DNA from: an uncultured Pirellulaceae bacterium
GTDB taxonomy: Bacteria > Planctomycetota > Planctomycetia > Pirellulales > Pirellulaceae
Direction of reading: 5' to 3'
Length of the DNA: 64,000 nt
Assembly: GCA_938083195.1 (NCBI GenBank)
Contig: CALKCK010000050.1
Location: 1 to 64,000, forward strand
The position numbers and the translations under genes were made by a program. Positions 43,377 to 51,816 of this stretch are shown one piece after another. Numbering within the stretch: position 1 is the first letter of the stretch; each line of letters starts with the position of its first letter. The notes beneath the pieces are model-generated. The model worked only from the letters and a program-made list of their open reading frames with translations. It did not search any database and was not told the origin of the DNA.

Positions 43377-44249
43377 GTGTCTACTTTCTGCCCACGTGAA
43401 CATTCACTGACCATAAGTGATCAACTCCACACCGCAGTTCTAGCCGCTCAGGCTGCCGGCGCGATCATTCGCGATGGATCTGAGAAACTTAACGTCGTCG
43501 AACAAAAGGGAGTCGGTGACCTAGTCTCTGAGGTTGATCGCGAAGCCGATCGGGTCGCCTGTGACATTCTCCGCGCCGCATCTGATTTGCCCATCTTGTC
43601 GGAAGAACTAAACGCCGACCAAACCCTGTCCAACGATATGTGGATCGTCGATCCACTCGACGGATCCAGCGCTTATCTGATGTCCGCCGGTCCTCATTTC
43701 CCAGCAGCTTTAATTGCCCTTCGAGAAAATGGAGTGACCCGTCTTGGTGTGGTTTACTTTCCACTCACCGATCAATGGTTTTACGCCGAAAAAAATTGCG
43801 GAGCCTGGCACAATGGAAACCGCTTAACGTGCGACACTGGAGATACACTCTCCGACGTCTGGGTCGAGATGAATCAATACGGCGACGCCAACCTCGAAAC
43901 CGATTACTTCCGGAATCTCAAAGAACGACTCCGCTCAAAAAACGGAGCCAGGATGGTCACTTCGACCGTTCCCCACTCTGGCGTTGCGATGCGAATTGCC
44001 GTTGGTGATTCCCTGCTCGCTGCAGCCATTCATGACAACAATCCCGCCTGTACGAAACAGGCTGCCTGGGATATTGCAGCGCCTCAAATTGTGATGGAAG
44101 AAGCTGGTGGAGTATTTCTGAATCCCGATGGCCTGCCGTCCAACCCATTCGAATCAAGACCGATCATTGTTTCGCGATCGATGGCACTCGCTCAGGAAAT
44201 TATTGAGTTAACCAACCAATTACCGATGGAAAAAACAACCGCCGAATAA
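43377..44249 (+). CDS. Inositol monophosphatase-fold phosphatase (CysQ-like)
   Basis: A 290-residue lithium-sensitive-type phosphatase of the IMPase/CysQ/FBPase superfamily. It starts at GTG 43377; there is no nearby in-frame ATG. Metal and catalytic motifs: the glutamates of LSEELN near residue 79, WIVDPLDGSSAYL near 91-103 and KQAAWDIAAPQIVMEEAGG near 230-248. The order and spacing resemble 3'(2'),5'-bisphosphate nucleotidase CysQ, which removes PAP from sulfate assimilation, though inositol or histidinol phosphatase activity is possible. It stands alone and converges with the DUF1080 gene. Confidence 0.88.
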   Translation: MSTFCPREHSLTISDQLHTAVLAAQAAGAIIRDGSEKLNVVEQKGVGDLVSEVDREADRVACDILRAASDLPILSEELNADQTLSNDMWIVDPLDGSSAYLMSAGPHFPAALIALRENGVTRLGVVYFPLTDQWFYAEKNCGAWHNGNRLTCDTGDTLSDVWVEMNQYGDANLETDYFRNLKERLRSKNGARMVTSTVPHSGVAMRIAVGDSLLAAAIHDNNPACTKQAAWDIAAPQIVMEEAGGVFLNPDGLPSNPFESRPIIVSRSMALAQEIIELTNQLPMEKTTAE

Positions 44250-44315
44250 GTGCAGGCTGACGGTCCAATGTCACACTTCAATTCGCGGAGACCGCTATCG
44301 CTAACGCCAGCGGAT

Positions 44316-45179
44316 TCATTCGGACAGTGGCAGTAGCTCAATATTGCGGAACCAAACCCGTTGTGCTTCGGCCTGCAGGGCAATGTGGCCAAAAGAAAGC
44401 CTGCTGTCGGCACCGAGAGCTAAAATATCCTTTGCCTCTTTGCTGTCTGGATCAAGCACGGGGAATTTGTATCGCAACACCTCTTTTCCTTCGACTCGAT
44501 AAATAATCAGTTCATGGCCATGAACCTCCATCTCAACGGCAACCCAGCGATCGGCGGGCAAAGTCGGCCCCGATGATTTAACAATGTGTTGCTTGGTCAG
44601 TTTGCCTTCAAAATTTAAATGGGTACCCGGCGTGCAAACATTTCCCGTTTGACGCTTCCCCTTGCCAAGGCTTGCCAGAAACTGCATCTCTAAACTCGCT
44701 GGAAACCCTTGATCTAGCCGCATGCTCTGTGGCGACTGGGAGTGCAACATCACTCCACTATTTAGATCTACGTAATTAGGCGCATCCGGCAGCATCCGAC
44801 CAACGAATCGATATTGCAAGCGAAGCTTATAGTGCGAATAGGCCAAGTCTGAATACAGATGTCCAAATTGCCCGTTGAATGGACCATAGTCATCGTATTC
44901 ACATTTCAGGATTCCATCTTCCACTCGAAAAGTGTTCGCGAAATTTTCTCCAGCAGGATGACCCGCAATTTTAACCGTCCAACCCTCCAGATCCTTACCA
45001 TTGAAAAGAGAAATCCAGTTGGCTTCCTCCTCCCCTTTTTCACTTTTTTCGCTTTTTTCGCCCTGCAAACTCTGTGCATAACAAATCGAATTTCCCTCTA
45101 TCGAAAGTCCGAAAACAACTAGCAAGAGGACAGCCAAAAATTGGCCAACGGAAAACGATCGTTCAAAAAAGAATTTCAT
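44316..45179 (-). CDS. Secreted DUF1080 (3-keto-disaccharide hydrolase-like) protein
   Basis: A 287-residue exported protein with one DUF1080 domain, a concanavalin-like beta-sandwich that binds or cleaves glycans; some members hydrolyse 3-ketoglycosides. The signal peptide (residues 1-34) precedes a short run of charged repeats (EKSEKSEKGEE). Domain signatures: WISLFNGKDLEGWTVK near residue 54, VEDGILKCEYDD near 86, YKLRLQYRFV near 116, NSGVMLHS near 141, and the RVWFRNIELLPL terminal strand. It is next to DUF1501 on the same strand (63-base gap), a common pairing in planctomycetes. Confidence 0.9.
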   Translation of the reverse strand: MKFFFERSFSVGQFLAVLLLVVFGLSIEGNSICYAQSLQGEKSEKSEKGEEEANWISLFNGKDLEGWTVKIAGHPAGENFANTFRVEDGILKCEYDDYGPFNGQFGHLYSDLAYSHYKLRLQYRFVGRMLPDAPNYVDLNSGVMLHSQSPQSMRLDQGFPASLEMQFLASLGKGKRQTGNVCTPGTHLNFEGKLTKQHIVKSSGPTLPADRWVAVEMEVHGHELIIYRVEGKEVLRYKFPVLDPDSKEAKDILALGADSRLSFGHIALQAEAQRVWFRNIELLPLSE

Positions 45180-45242
45180 ATTTATCAGTTCACAAACTTG
45201 AATAACACAGATTTAAACAACCATCGAAAAAATCAGACGTCA

Positions 45243-46685
45243 TCAGGCAATTAGTTCGGAAATAGGATGATGTTTCTCCACTCCCGTCAAACGCACATCC
45301 AACCCATTAACGTTGACCGACAATTTTTCATGATCGACTCCCAAACATCGCAAGATGGTCGCCTGGATGTCATGCACATGCGATTTGCCTTCTACAATAT
45401 TAAATCCTAGCTCGTCGGTTTTCCCCATACAGAACCCACGTTTCATGCCACCACCCGCAAACCACATCGTAAATGCTTGAGGATGATGATCCCGCCCCCC
45501 CGAACGATTCAACGCCGCGCTGGCTTCGACCATCGGCGTTCGGCCAAATTCTCCACCCCAGATTACCAGGGTATCATCCAGCATCCCGCGCTGTTTCAGG
45601 TCCATAATGAGAGCGGCCGACGCCTGATCCGTCGCTCGGCACTGTTTTTGCAGACCACCCTTCACATTACTGTGATGATCCCAGCCATTTTGATAAACCT
45701 GAATAAAGCGAACACCACGCTCGGCGAGCCTCCTCGCTAATAAACAATTATTTGCAAATGATCTTTCTCCAGGCTTTGCCCCGTACAACTTTAACGTCGC
45801 TTCGGTTTCCTGACTCGTATCCATTAATTCCGGGGCACGCGACTGCATTCGAAAAGCCATCTCGTAGGCGTTAATTCTGGTCTCTATTTCAGGATCATTC
45901 ACCAAATTGAGTTGTTGCCGGTTCAAATTCTTGATTAGGTCAATTGAATCCCGTTGAGCACGATGATCAAAACCGATGGGATTGGTGACATTCAAAATGG
46001 GATCGCCGGAACTTCGAAACGGTACTCCTTGGTGGGACCCAGGAAGAAACCCAGAACTCCATAGCGACGCACCCCCGCTTAATCCACCACCACTTTGAAG
46101 AACAACAAAGGAAGGTAAATCTTTCGCTTCGCAACCCAAACCGTAACTGACCCACGAACCCATACTCGGGCGACCCGGTATTCCATTGCCTGTATTAAAT
46201 AACAATTGAGCTGGCGCGTGATTAAATTGGTCGGTCGTACACGACTTCAACAACGAAACCTCATCGACAATTTTTGAGAACCAAGGCAATAACTCGGAAA
46301 CCTCCACGCCTGCGGAGCCCTGTTTTTCAAATTTAAACTGCGGTCCCAAAATAGCGGCATCTGGCTGAATAAACGCGTACCTTTGACCATCAATGACCGA
46401 AGGGGGAATTGGCTGCCCCTCTAGCTCAGCAAGCCGCGGTTTGTAGTCAAACAAATCGAGTTGACTCGGCGCACCGGCCATGAACATGTAAATCACCCGT
46501 TTGGCCCGGGGGAGAAAATTTGGCTGACCAGCGGCTCCGCCCACCGAATCCGTAGATCCCATTAATGATCTACTCTGCAACGCTCCCATTCCGCCAGCCA
46601 TCAACGAAGCAAGCGCAATTTTCCCGACGCCAACACCACAGTCTTGGAAAAAATGACGTCGTGTTCTTAAGTTCAATCGATCCAC
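45243..46685 (-). CDS. DUF1501 family protein
   Basis: A 480-residue DUF1501 protein related to the alkaline phosphatase/sulfatase fold, exported and of unknown activity. It begins at GTG 46685. The N-terminus has a Tat-like TRRHFFQDCGVGVGKIALASL. Family boxes: RAKRVIYMFMAGAPSQLDLFDYKP near residue 60, RGVRFIQVYQNGWDHHSN near 325, and LVIWGGEFGRTPMVE near 372, followed by GRDHHPQAFTMWFAGGG. The histidines and aspartates of these boxes probably bind metal. Genes for DUF1501 are typically paired with DUF1549/DUF1553 proteins; here the neighbour is DUF1080, while a second DUF1501 at 60804 has the classical partner. Confidence 0.93.
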   Translation of the reverse strand: MDRLNLRTRRHFFQDCGVGVGKIALASLMAGGMGALQSRSLMGSTDSVGGAAGQPNFLPRAKRVIYMFMAGAPSQLDLFDYKPRLAELEGQPIPPSVIDGQRYAFIQPDAAILGPQFKFEKQGSAGVEVSELLPWFSKIVDEVSLLKSCTTDQFNHAPAQLLFNTGNGIPGRPSMGSWVSYGLGCEAKDLPSFVVLQSGGGLSGGASLWSSGFLPGSHQGVPFRSSGDPILNVTNPIGFDHRAQRDSIDLIKNLNRQQLNLVNDPEIETRINAYEMAFRMQSRAPELMDTSQETEATLKLYGAKPGERSFANNCLLARRLAERGVRFIQVYQNGWDHHSNVKGGLQKQCRATDQASAALIMDLKQRGMLDDTLVIWGGEFGRTPMVEASAALNRSGGRDHHPQAFTMWFAGGGMKRGFCMGKTDELGFNIVEGKSHVHDIQATILRCLGVDHEKLSVNVNGLDVRLTGVEKHHPISELIA

Positions 46686-47271
46686 AATTACTGATTCACT
46701 TTCCTAATTTTAAATCCCATCGAAGCGCTGCCAATAAGAGGTTATCTTATTTAAAGGAAACGAACAAATTTCCTACTTCCGTCGAATTCAATCTAAACCA
46801 CACCGATCCACCAAACTTACCTACCCGCAATCGAACTAACAGTTCCAATCACTAATCAATGCCTAGTCCAGCGGGTTGCTGAAACTCTCTTGAGAGTGAA
46901 ATCGTCCCCGAACAAGGTCATCGACAGACGCGCTGGCGGTGGGCTAAGTATTACAAAAAACGCACATTCGAAGAGAAAAATCCAGTTTATCCCACTATTT
47001 TTTATCTGAAAACAAGAACGTTCCTAATCAATGGAACTTTCGATTTACTGAACCCTTTGCGTTTTGCTCCGTAATTCCAGTCAAACTGTAACAAAACAAA
47101 CAAAGTTCACTAACTTCAAAAAAACTACAACCCAAACAAAGCAGTTCACGCGATTTAATTGAAACCGCAATTGGAATTGGCTAAAATTGCCGATGAAAGA
47201 TCTTAGCCCTCACTTCCGTGAGCAGTTTTATCTACGCCGATAAATGATCATAAACACCAAGGAGAAACTAG
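46686..47271. other. Divergent intergenic region
   Basis: 586 bases between a DUF1501 gene and a Gfo/Idh/MocA gene, AT-rich. It must hold two promoters; a short ACTCTC-TT-GAGAGT inverted repeat near 46884 is the only symmetry noticed. No gene seen. Confidence 0.5.
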
Positions 47272-48705
47272 GTGACCAAACGTAAATCAACAGACGCACC
47301 CAATCAGACTGCGTCCAAGCAAGCAACCTCCGAATCTACCCGTCGGGAGTTTCTCAACAATGGTTCAAAGATCGCCGTCGCAGGTGCTGCCATGGGATCA
47401 ATTATCGCTCCTAAATTATCCATCGCTCGATCGGCCCATGCCTTTGGAACCGATACGATTCGAATAGGTCTCGTGGGATGTGGTGGCCGCGGAACGGGTG
47501 CTTCCATCCAAGCCATGAACACGACGAGTGGTAACGTCGAGTTGGTCGCCATGGGTGATGCCTTTCAAAGTCGTCTCGACGGTTCTTTGAAGACCTGCCA
47601 AAACAACCACAAAGAAAAAGTTCAAGTTCCCAAAGACCGTCAGTTTGTCGGATTCGACGCTTATAAAAACGTACTCGCGTCGGACATCGACATGGTGATC
47701 CTAGCGACACCTCCCGGATTTCGCCCACTTCACCTAGAAGCGGCGATCAATGCTGGGAAAAATGTTTTCATGGAAAAACCGGTCGCAGTTGATGCTCCAG
47801 GTGTTCGCCGGGTCTTGCGGGCCGGAAAACTTGCCGAGCAAAAAGGTCTCGCCATCGCTGTCGGACTACAACGACGACACGAACGGGCGTACCGAGAAAC
47901 TATCTCTGAATTACAGAATGGTATCATCGGCGACCTCGTCCATACACGTGTCTACTGGGACGGTGGCGGCGTTTGGACTCGGCCACGTACCGAGGGCGAA
48001 ACTGAATTGCAATATCAGATGAAGAACTGGTATTACTTCAACTGGCTCTGTGGAGACCATATTGTTGAGCAACACATCCACAACCTTGACGTTGCAAACT
48101 GGTTAATGGACGATTTCCCGGTCACTGCTCAAGGAATGGGCGGACGTGAAGTCCGAACCGGTAAAGATACTGGCCAAATCTTTGATCACCATGCCGTTGA
48201 ATTTACCTATGCCAACGGTCACCGATTACTCAGCCATTGTCGCCACATCCGGGAATGCTGGAACTCTGTTTCCGAGCACACCCACGGTGCGAAAGGTTAT
48301 GCCGACATTAGCGGCGGACGAATCTTTGACAACACTGGCAAGGAAATCTTTAAGTGTAAGGAAGGAAAGGGGCAACGCGGTGGTCATCAGCAAGAGCACC
48401 ACGACCTATTTGCTGACTTACGGGATGGAAAAATTCCAAATGAAGCCGAATATGGAGCGAAGAGCACCATGACTTCAATCTTTGGGCGACTTGCGACCTA
48501 TTCCGGTAAAGAATTGAATTGGGATGATGCCATTAATTCCGATGTCATGCTCTGCAACGTCGACGAGTTAAGCGGAATGAATGACGAAGCCCCGGTTCAA
48601 CCGGACGCCGATGGAAACTATCCATGCCCAAGACCAGGTGCTGGGGCAAAGGATATCATCGACTGGGAAGTCAACAAAAAGAAAAAGAAAAAGAATAAGA
48701 AGTAG
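47272..48705 (+). CDS. Exported Gfo/Idh/MocA family oxidoreductase
   Basis: A 477-residue NAD(P)-dependent sugar oxidoreductase-like protein. It starts at GTG 47272, seven bases after AAGGAG. A Tat signal is present (TRREFLNNGSKIAVAGAAMGS). The Rossmann domain shows IRIGLVGCGGRGTG near residue 64 and the diagnostic EKPVAVD near 163; the second domain has the GDHIVEQHIHNLDVANWLM segment near 260 whose histidines are typical of the planctomycete exported group. These enzymes oxidise or isomerise sugars and often act on glycosides together with DUF1080 proteins. The tail is a run of lysines. Monocistronic, with a strong terminator. Confidence 0.93.
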   Translation: MTKRKSTDAPNQTASKQATSESTRREFLNNGSKIAVAGAAMGSIIAPKLSIARSAHAFGTDTIRIGLVGCGGRGTGASIQAMNTTSGNVELVAMGDAFQSRLDGSLKTCQNNHKEKVQVPKDRQFVGFDAYKNVLASDIDMVILATPPGFRPLHLEAAINAGKNVFMEKPVAVDAPGVRRVLRAGKLAEQKGLAIAVGLQRRHERAYRETISELQNGIIGDLVHTRVYWDGGGVWTRPRTEGETELQYQMKNWYYFNWLCGDHIVEQHIHNLDVANWLMDDFPVTAQGMGGREVRTGKDTGQIFDHHAVEFTYANGHRLLSHCRHIRECWNSVSEHTHGAKGYADISGGRIFDNTGKEIFKCKEGKGQRGGHQQEHHDLFADLRDGKIPNEAEYGAKSTMTSIFGRLATYSGKELNWDDAINSDVMLCNVDELSGMNDEAPVQPDADGNYPCPRPGAGAKDIIDWEVNKKKKKKNKK

Positions 48706-48731
48706 TGTTCTAACCAACTACAGTGCAAACC

Positions 48732-48763
48732 AAAGGCGTCCTCTCGAGGACGCCTTTTTTTTT
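48732..48763 (+). terminator. Intrinsic terminator of the Gfo/Idh/MocA gene
   Basis: Perfect 12-bp stem AAAGGCGTCCTC / GAGGACGCCTTT with a tight loop and nine T residues, 27 bases after the stop. Confidence 0.95.
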
Positions 48764-48970
48764 ACGAAAGCGCAATCTCACGTTTAATCCTGCCCGTTTC
48801 ATTTTGGACACCAATTGCCGGCACAGCTTGCCGTACCGTTGTCGGGATAGCCAAGCGGGGATAGGCCAAGCATCCCAATCAGCTATAGTTGTACAGGTAG
48901 TTTTTTTGGACGTCGAACCAGCAACACCGGGCTTCTTCAACAGAACTGTTTCCTTAATTAGGAAAGCGAC

Positions 48971-51340
48971 ATGGAAATTAAAATCCGAGATCTTGGTATT
49001 TTAACGATCATCTTTGTTGTCACTCATTTTGTCGCACAACCTTCACAAGCTCAAACGAAGCCGGAAATTGGCCAAGCCGTCAAAGTTAACGTCGAAAAGA
49101 ATTGGCGTGATGCAAAAATAATCGATACCAACAAAAACAAATACCTTGTTGAGACAACGGATGAAGAACCAGCTCGATTTGTCTTAGACAGATTTAGCAT
49201 TCGCTTGCTTTACGAAACGGAAGCTCTCGATTTCAGCCGAACTTGGATGAGTTCTAACGGCACTTACAAAGTGGTTGCCGCGTTAAAAGATTTTGATGGT
49301 ACGACGGTCACTCTCATCAAAGCGGACAACAGCCGCATCGAGGTGCTGCTAAATAAGTTTAGCCCCAAGGACATTTCGTACGTTAAAAACCTTAAACGAA
49401 AAAATGAGGGCGCCGTCGCAAGTGGCAGCGTCCCCGATTCGTTTCCTAAACTTCCTGAAATGATTACGATGGAAGCCGAGGGTATCCCGATAACTTCTCA
49501 AAATATTAGGGAAAAAATCAAAACTGACAAAGGCGTTGCACCAAATTCCCAACCCTTGAAAATGCGGGATACGCTGATCGGTCAATTTTCCCCAGCAGGT
49601 TTTGCGGTACCAAAATCTAACGAACTCCAAAAAATCTGTGGCGTTTTTCCAATTGGGGGACCTGAAAAAATCGTCCTCCTCGCAACGACCGTAGAAAACG
49701 AGATAGACGCGGCTCAGTTTCCGGCACAACTTTTTTGGATATCACTGCTACCGGGTGCGGAAAAGCTTATCAGCACAGTCAACATTCCTCCGAATTCCTA
49801 CCCAATTGATTACGATCCAGCAAGTCAAAGACTGTTAACCTTTCGCGCAAAAAACGAAAAATTGGGAATTGAACATTCCTCACTCGCCTTTTGGAAATTG
49901 AACATTGGTGAACCGCTTGCGACGCCTGTAGTCCATTGGAAATACGACATCCCACGTCCACCACGATCTGTTGAAATTTTACTAGATGACCGTACGATTT
50001 TTGCAAAAATCATCGATGCTAACACGGTCGTCACTAAGGAGGAAACCGAATACGGAGGTTTACGTAGTACATCGCGGTTTAGAGCCTGGGATCTGACAAG
50101 AAATCGTATCACTTACGACATTCCCCTAAGCCCCCCCGCAGGAGCGAACGCTGAACTCAGTGCGGACAGGCGATATCTTTCAATTCCCGAGCATGGCCAA
50201 ATCAGAGTATTCGACCCAAAAACCGGCGAAAAATTAATGGGTCTCGCCTTTGAGGAAAAGACCTTAGTCTGTCAATTTACAGGTGGACTGAAGACGAAGG
50301 AAAAGATTCGGGATGAATATGAAGCGATGCTCTTTAGGATGACCGATGATTCTGAAAAACAAAAAATCCTCGACGAATACATGGTAAAAATAGCGCCTAA
50401 AATCCCAAACTGGGTTTCATCTCTAAGCAATTGCCAATCAACTTCAATCGATCCAAGCGGCACTAAACTTGCAGCGATCAACATCCAAAAAACTTTGTTT
50501 GTATGGGATCTTTCCAAGGGCCAAACGACTCCAACCGAATTCAAGACCAATGAAGCGAGTTCACCTGCCCTTCATTGGATTGGGACGGACCATCTATTGA
50601 TCACCACAAGAGAAAAAACTTACCTCTACTCGCTCCGACTCGGAGCTACAATCTGGACATTCGAAAGAGCGCAGGCGCCCAATTACAATTTCCCGGGTGG
50701 CGAAGAGTTTGATTCTTACACAATCAAATACACTGGGACAAATTGTATTTACACGACAAAAAATGACAAAGTTATGGCTGTGGGTGTCGTACCGTTTCCC
50801 GGAGAAGGAATCTTCGAACTCGCCGATTCTTACCAGAGAGCAAACATTCTTGACCTCCATCCCGGCACTAACGTGGCAATTGACTTAATCAACATTGATG
50901 ATTCCCAGCGGGTCAGGAGCATTCTCAATGAGAAGATTGAAAAGCAGCAATGGATTGTGAATCCAAACGCTGAAGTAAAAATCATTGCCACTTTCGGCTC
51001 AAAAGAAGAAACAAGAACTCTTATTGATCCGGTTTCAGGTGATAAGATATCCCATACGTGGAACTACCCAACAGCAGAGCTAATAATTGAGAAAGGTGAA
51101 GGCATACGAAATCAATTATTTTACAAATATTCAGGTCGAACCATCGTACCAGTCATGAGCCCAGAGCAAGCGCAACTGTATCAAGCACCAAGAATTGACT
51201 TTATAGATAACATCGAATTCGATGAGATTGTTGATGAAAAATACGCCAATGGATTCGGCAGTTCGTCCTTTGGCCCCACTGGACTGAAAGTTCTCAACTC
51301 GATTAAACCGCTCTCCTCTACGGTCACCGAAGAGAATTAG
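48971..51340 (+). CDS. Secreted SHD1-domain protein with WD40-like propeller
   Basis: A 789-residue exported protein. A signal peptide (residues 1-28) ends AQA. Residues about 32-80 form a small barrel-like domain (GQAVKVNVEKNWRDAKIIDT, KYLVETTDEEP). Residues about 89-140 are an SHD1 domain (RTWMSSNGTYKVVAALKDFDG, then NKFSPKDISYVK), a fold named after yeast Sla1 that is frequent in planctomycetes and binds NPF-like peptides in eukaryotes. From about 220 to 720 there are WD40-like blades (RVFDPKTGEKLMG, SIDPSGTKLAAINIQ, LFVWDLSKGQ, LYSLRLGATIWTFE). The role is unknown; a surface scaffold is plausible. It stands alone on the plus strand. Confidence 0.8.
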   Translation: MEIKIRDLGILTIIFVVTHFVAQPSQAQTKPEIGQAVKVNVEKNWRDAKIIDTNKNKYLVETTDEEPARFVLDRFSIRLLYETEALDFSRTWMSSNGTYKVVAALKDFDGTTVTLIKADNSRIEVLLNKFSPKDISYVKNLKRKNEGAVASGSVPDSFPKLPEMITMEAEGIPITSQNIREKIKTDKGVAPNSQPLKMRDTLIGQFSPAGFAVPKSNELQKICGVFPIGGPEKIVLLATTVENEIDAAQFPAQLFWISLLPGAEKLISTVNIPPNSYPIDYDPASQRLLTFRAKNEKLGIEHSSLAFWKLNIGEPLATPVVHWKYDIPRPPRSVEILLDDRTIFAKIIDANTVVTKEETEYGGLRSTSRFRAWDLTRNRITYDIPLSPPAGANAELSADRRYLSIPEHGQIRVFDPKTGEKLMGLAFEEKTLVCQFTGGLKTKEKIRDEYEAMLFRMTDDSEKQKILDEYMVKIAPKIPNWVSSLSNCQSTSIDPSGTKLAAINIQKTLFVWDLSKGQTTPTEFKTNEASSPALHWIGTDHLLITTREKTYLYSLRLGATIWTFERAQAPNYNFPGGEEFDSYTIKYTGTNCIYTTKNDKVMAVGVVPFPGEGIFELADSYQRANILDLHPGTNVAIDLINIDDSQRVRSILNEKIEKQQWIVNPNAEVKIIATFGSKEETRTLIDPVSGDKISHTWNYPTAELIIEKGEGIRNQLFYKYSGRTIVPVMSPEQAQLYQAPRIDFIDNIEFDEIVDEKYANGFGSSSFGPTGLKVLNSIKPLSSTVTEEN

Positions 51341-51816
51341 ACGCAATCTCAGTTCGCACCGATCTAAGCAATGATCGCTCCCCTTGATCGTCCATCATCA
51401 AATCAAACGCCCGACAATTACCCTCGAGTTCCGCTACTGGATGATTACGGGAATGATGAATACGGGATTGTTAACTGAATGATAACAGGATCCTTAACGT
51501 CGCACGCTTTAAATCGTGCCTAAAGGATTCAGGAACTAATTTCCAAATACTGAAATTTCTGTTCCCTTAATGCAGACCATTTCTATCAACCGTTTCAGCC
51601 CTACCAAAAATGTATTAGAATCTGGGTCAGGTGGTAACAGAGTGCTATCCCCTCGATGAAGATGAACTTAAAAAATGAATCCGGCGTATCACCAAACTAG
51701 CCTAGGGACTTTGGGCTATCACGACCTCGGAAACATTCACTGCAAGGTTTCCTTTTGGCTTAATTATTTTCACTATTTACTAGAACCCGTTTTCCGTAAT
51801 CGACATAAGGCATCCC
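51341..51816. other. Intergenic region
   Basis: 476 bases between the SHD1 protein and the M3 peptidase. Around 51440-51490 there are loose repeats of GATGATTACGGGAATGATG type, too degenerate to define. A GCACG/CGTGC inverted pair at about 51503-51520 is short. No gene seen. Confidence 0.5.

Noticed and set aside
51430..51495. Degenerate GATGATTACGGG-like repeats before the M3 peptidase
   Set aside because: Unit length and sequence vary too much to define a repeat or CRISPR-like array.
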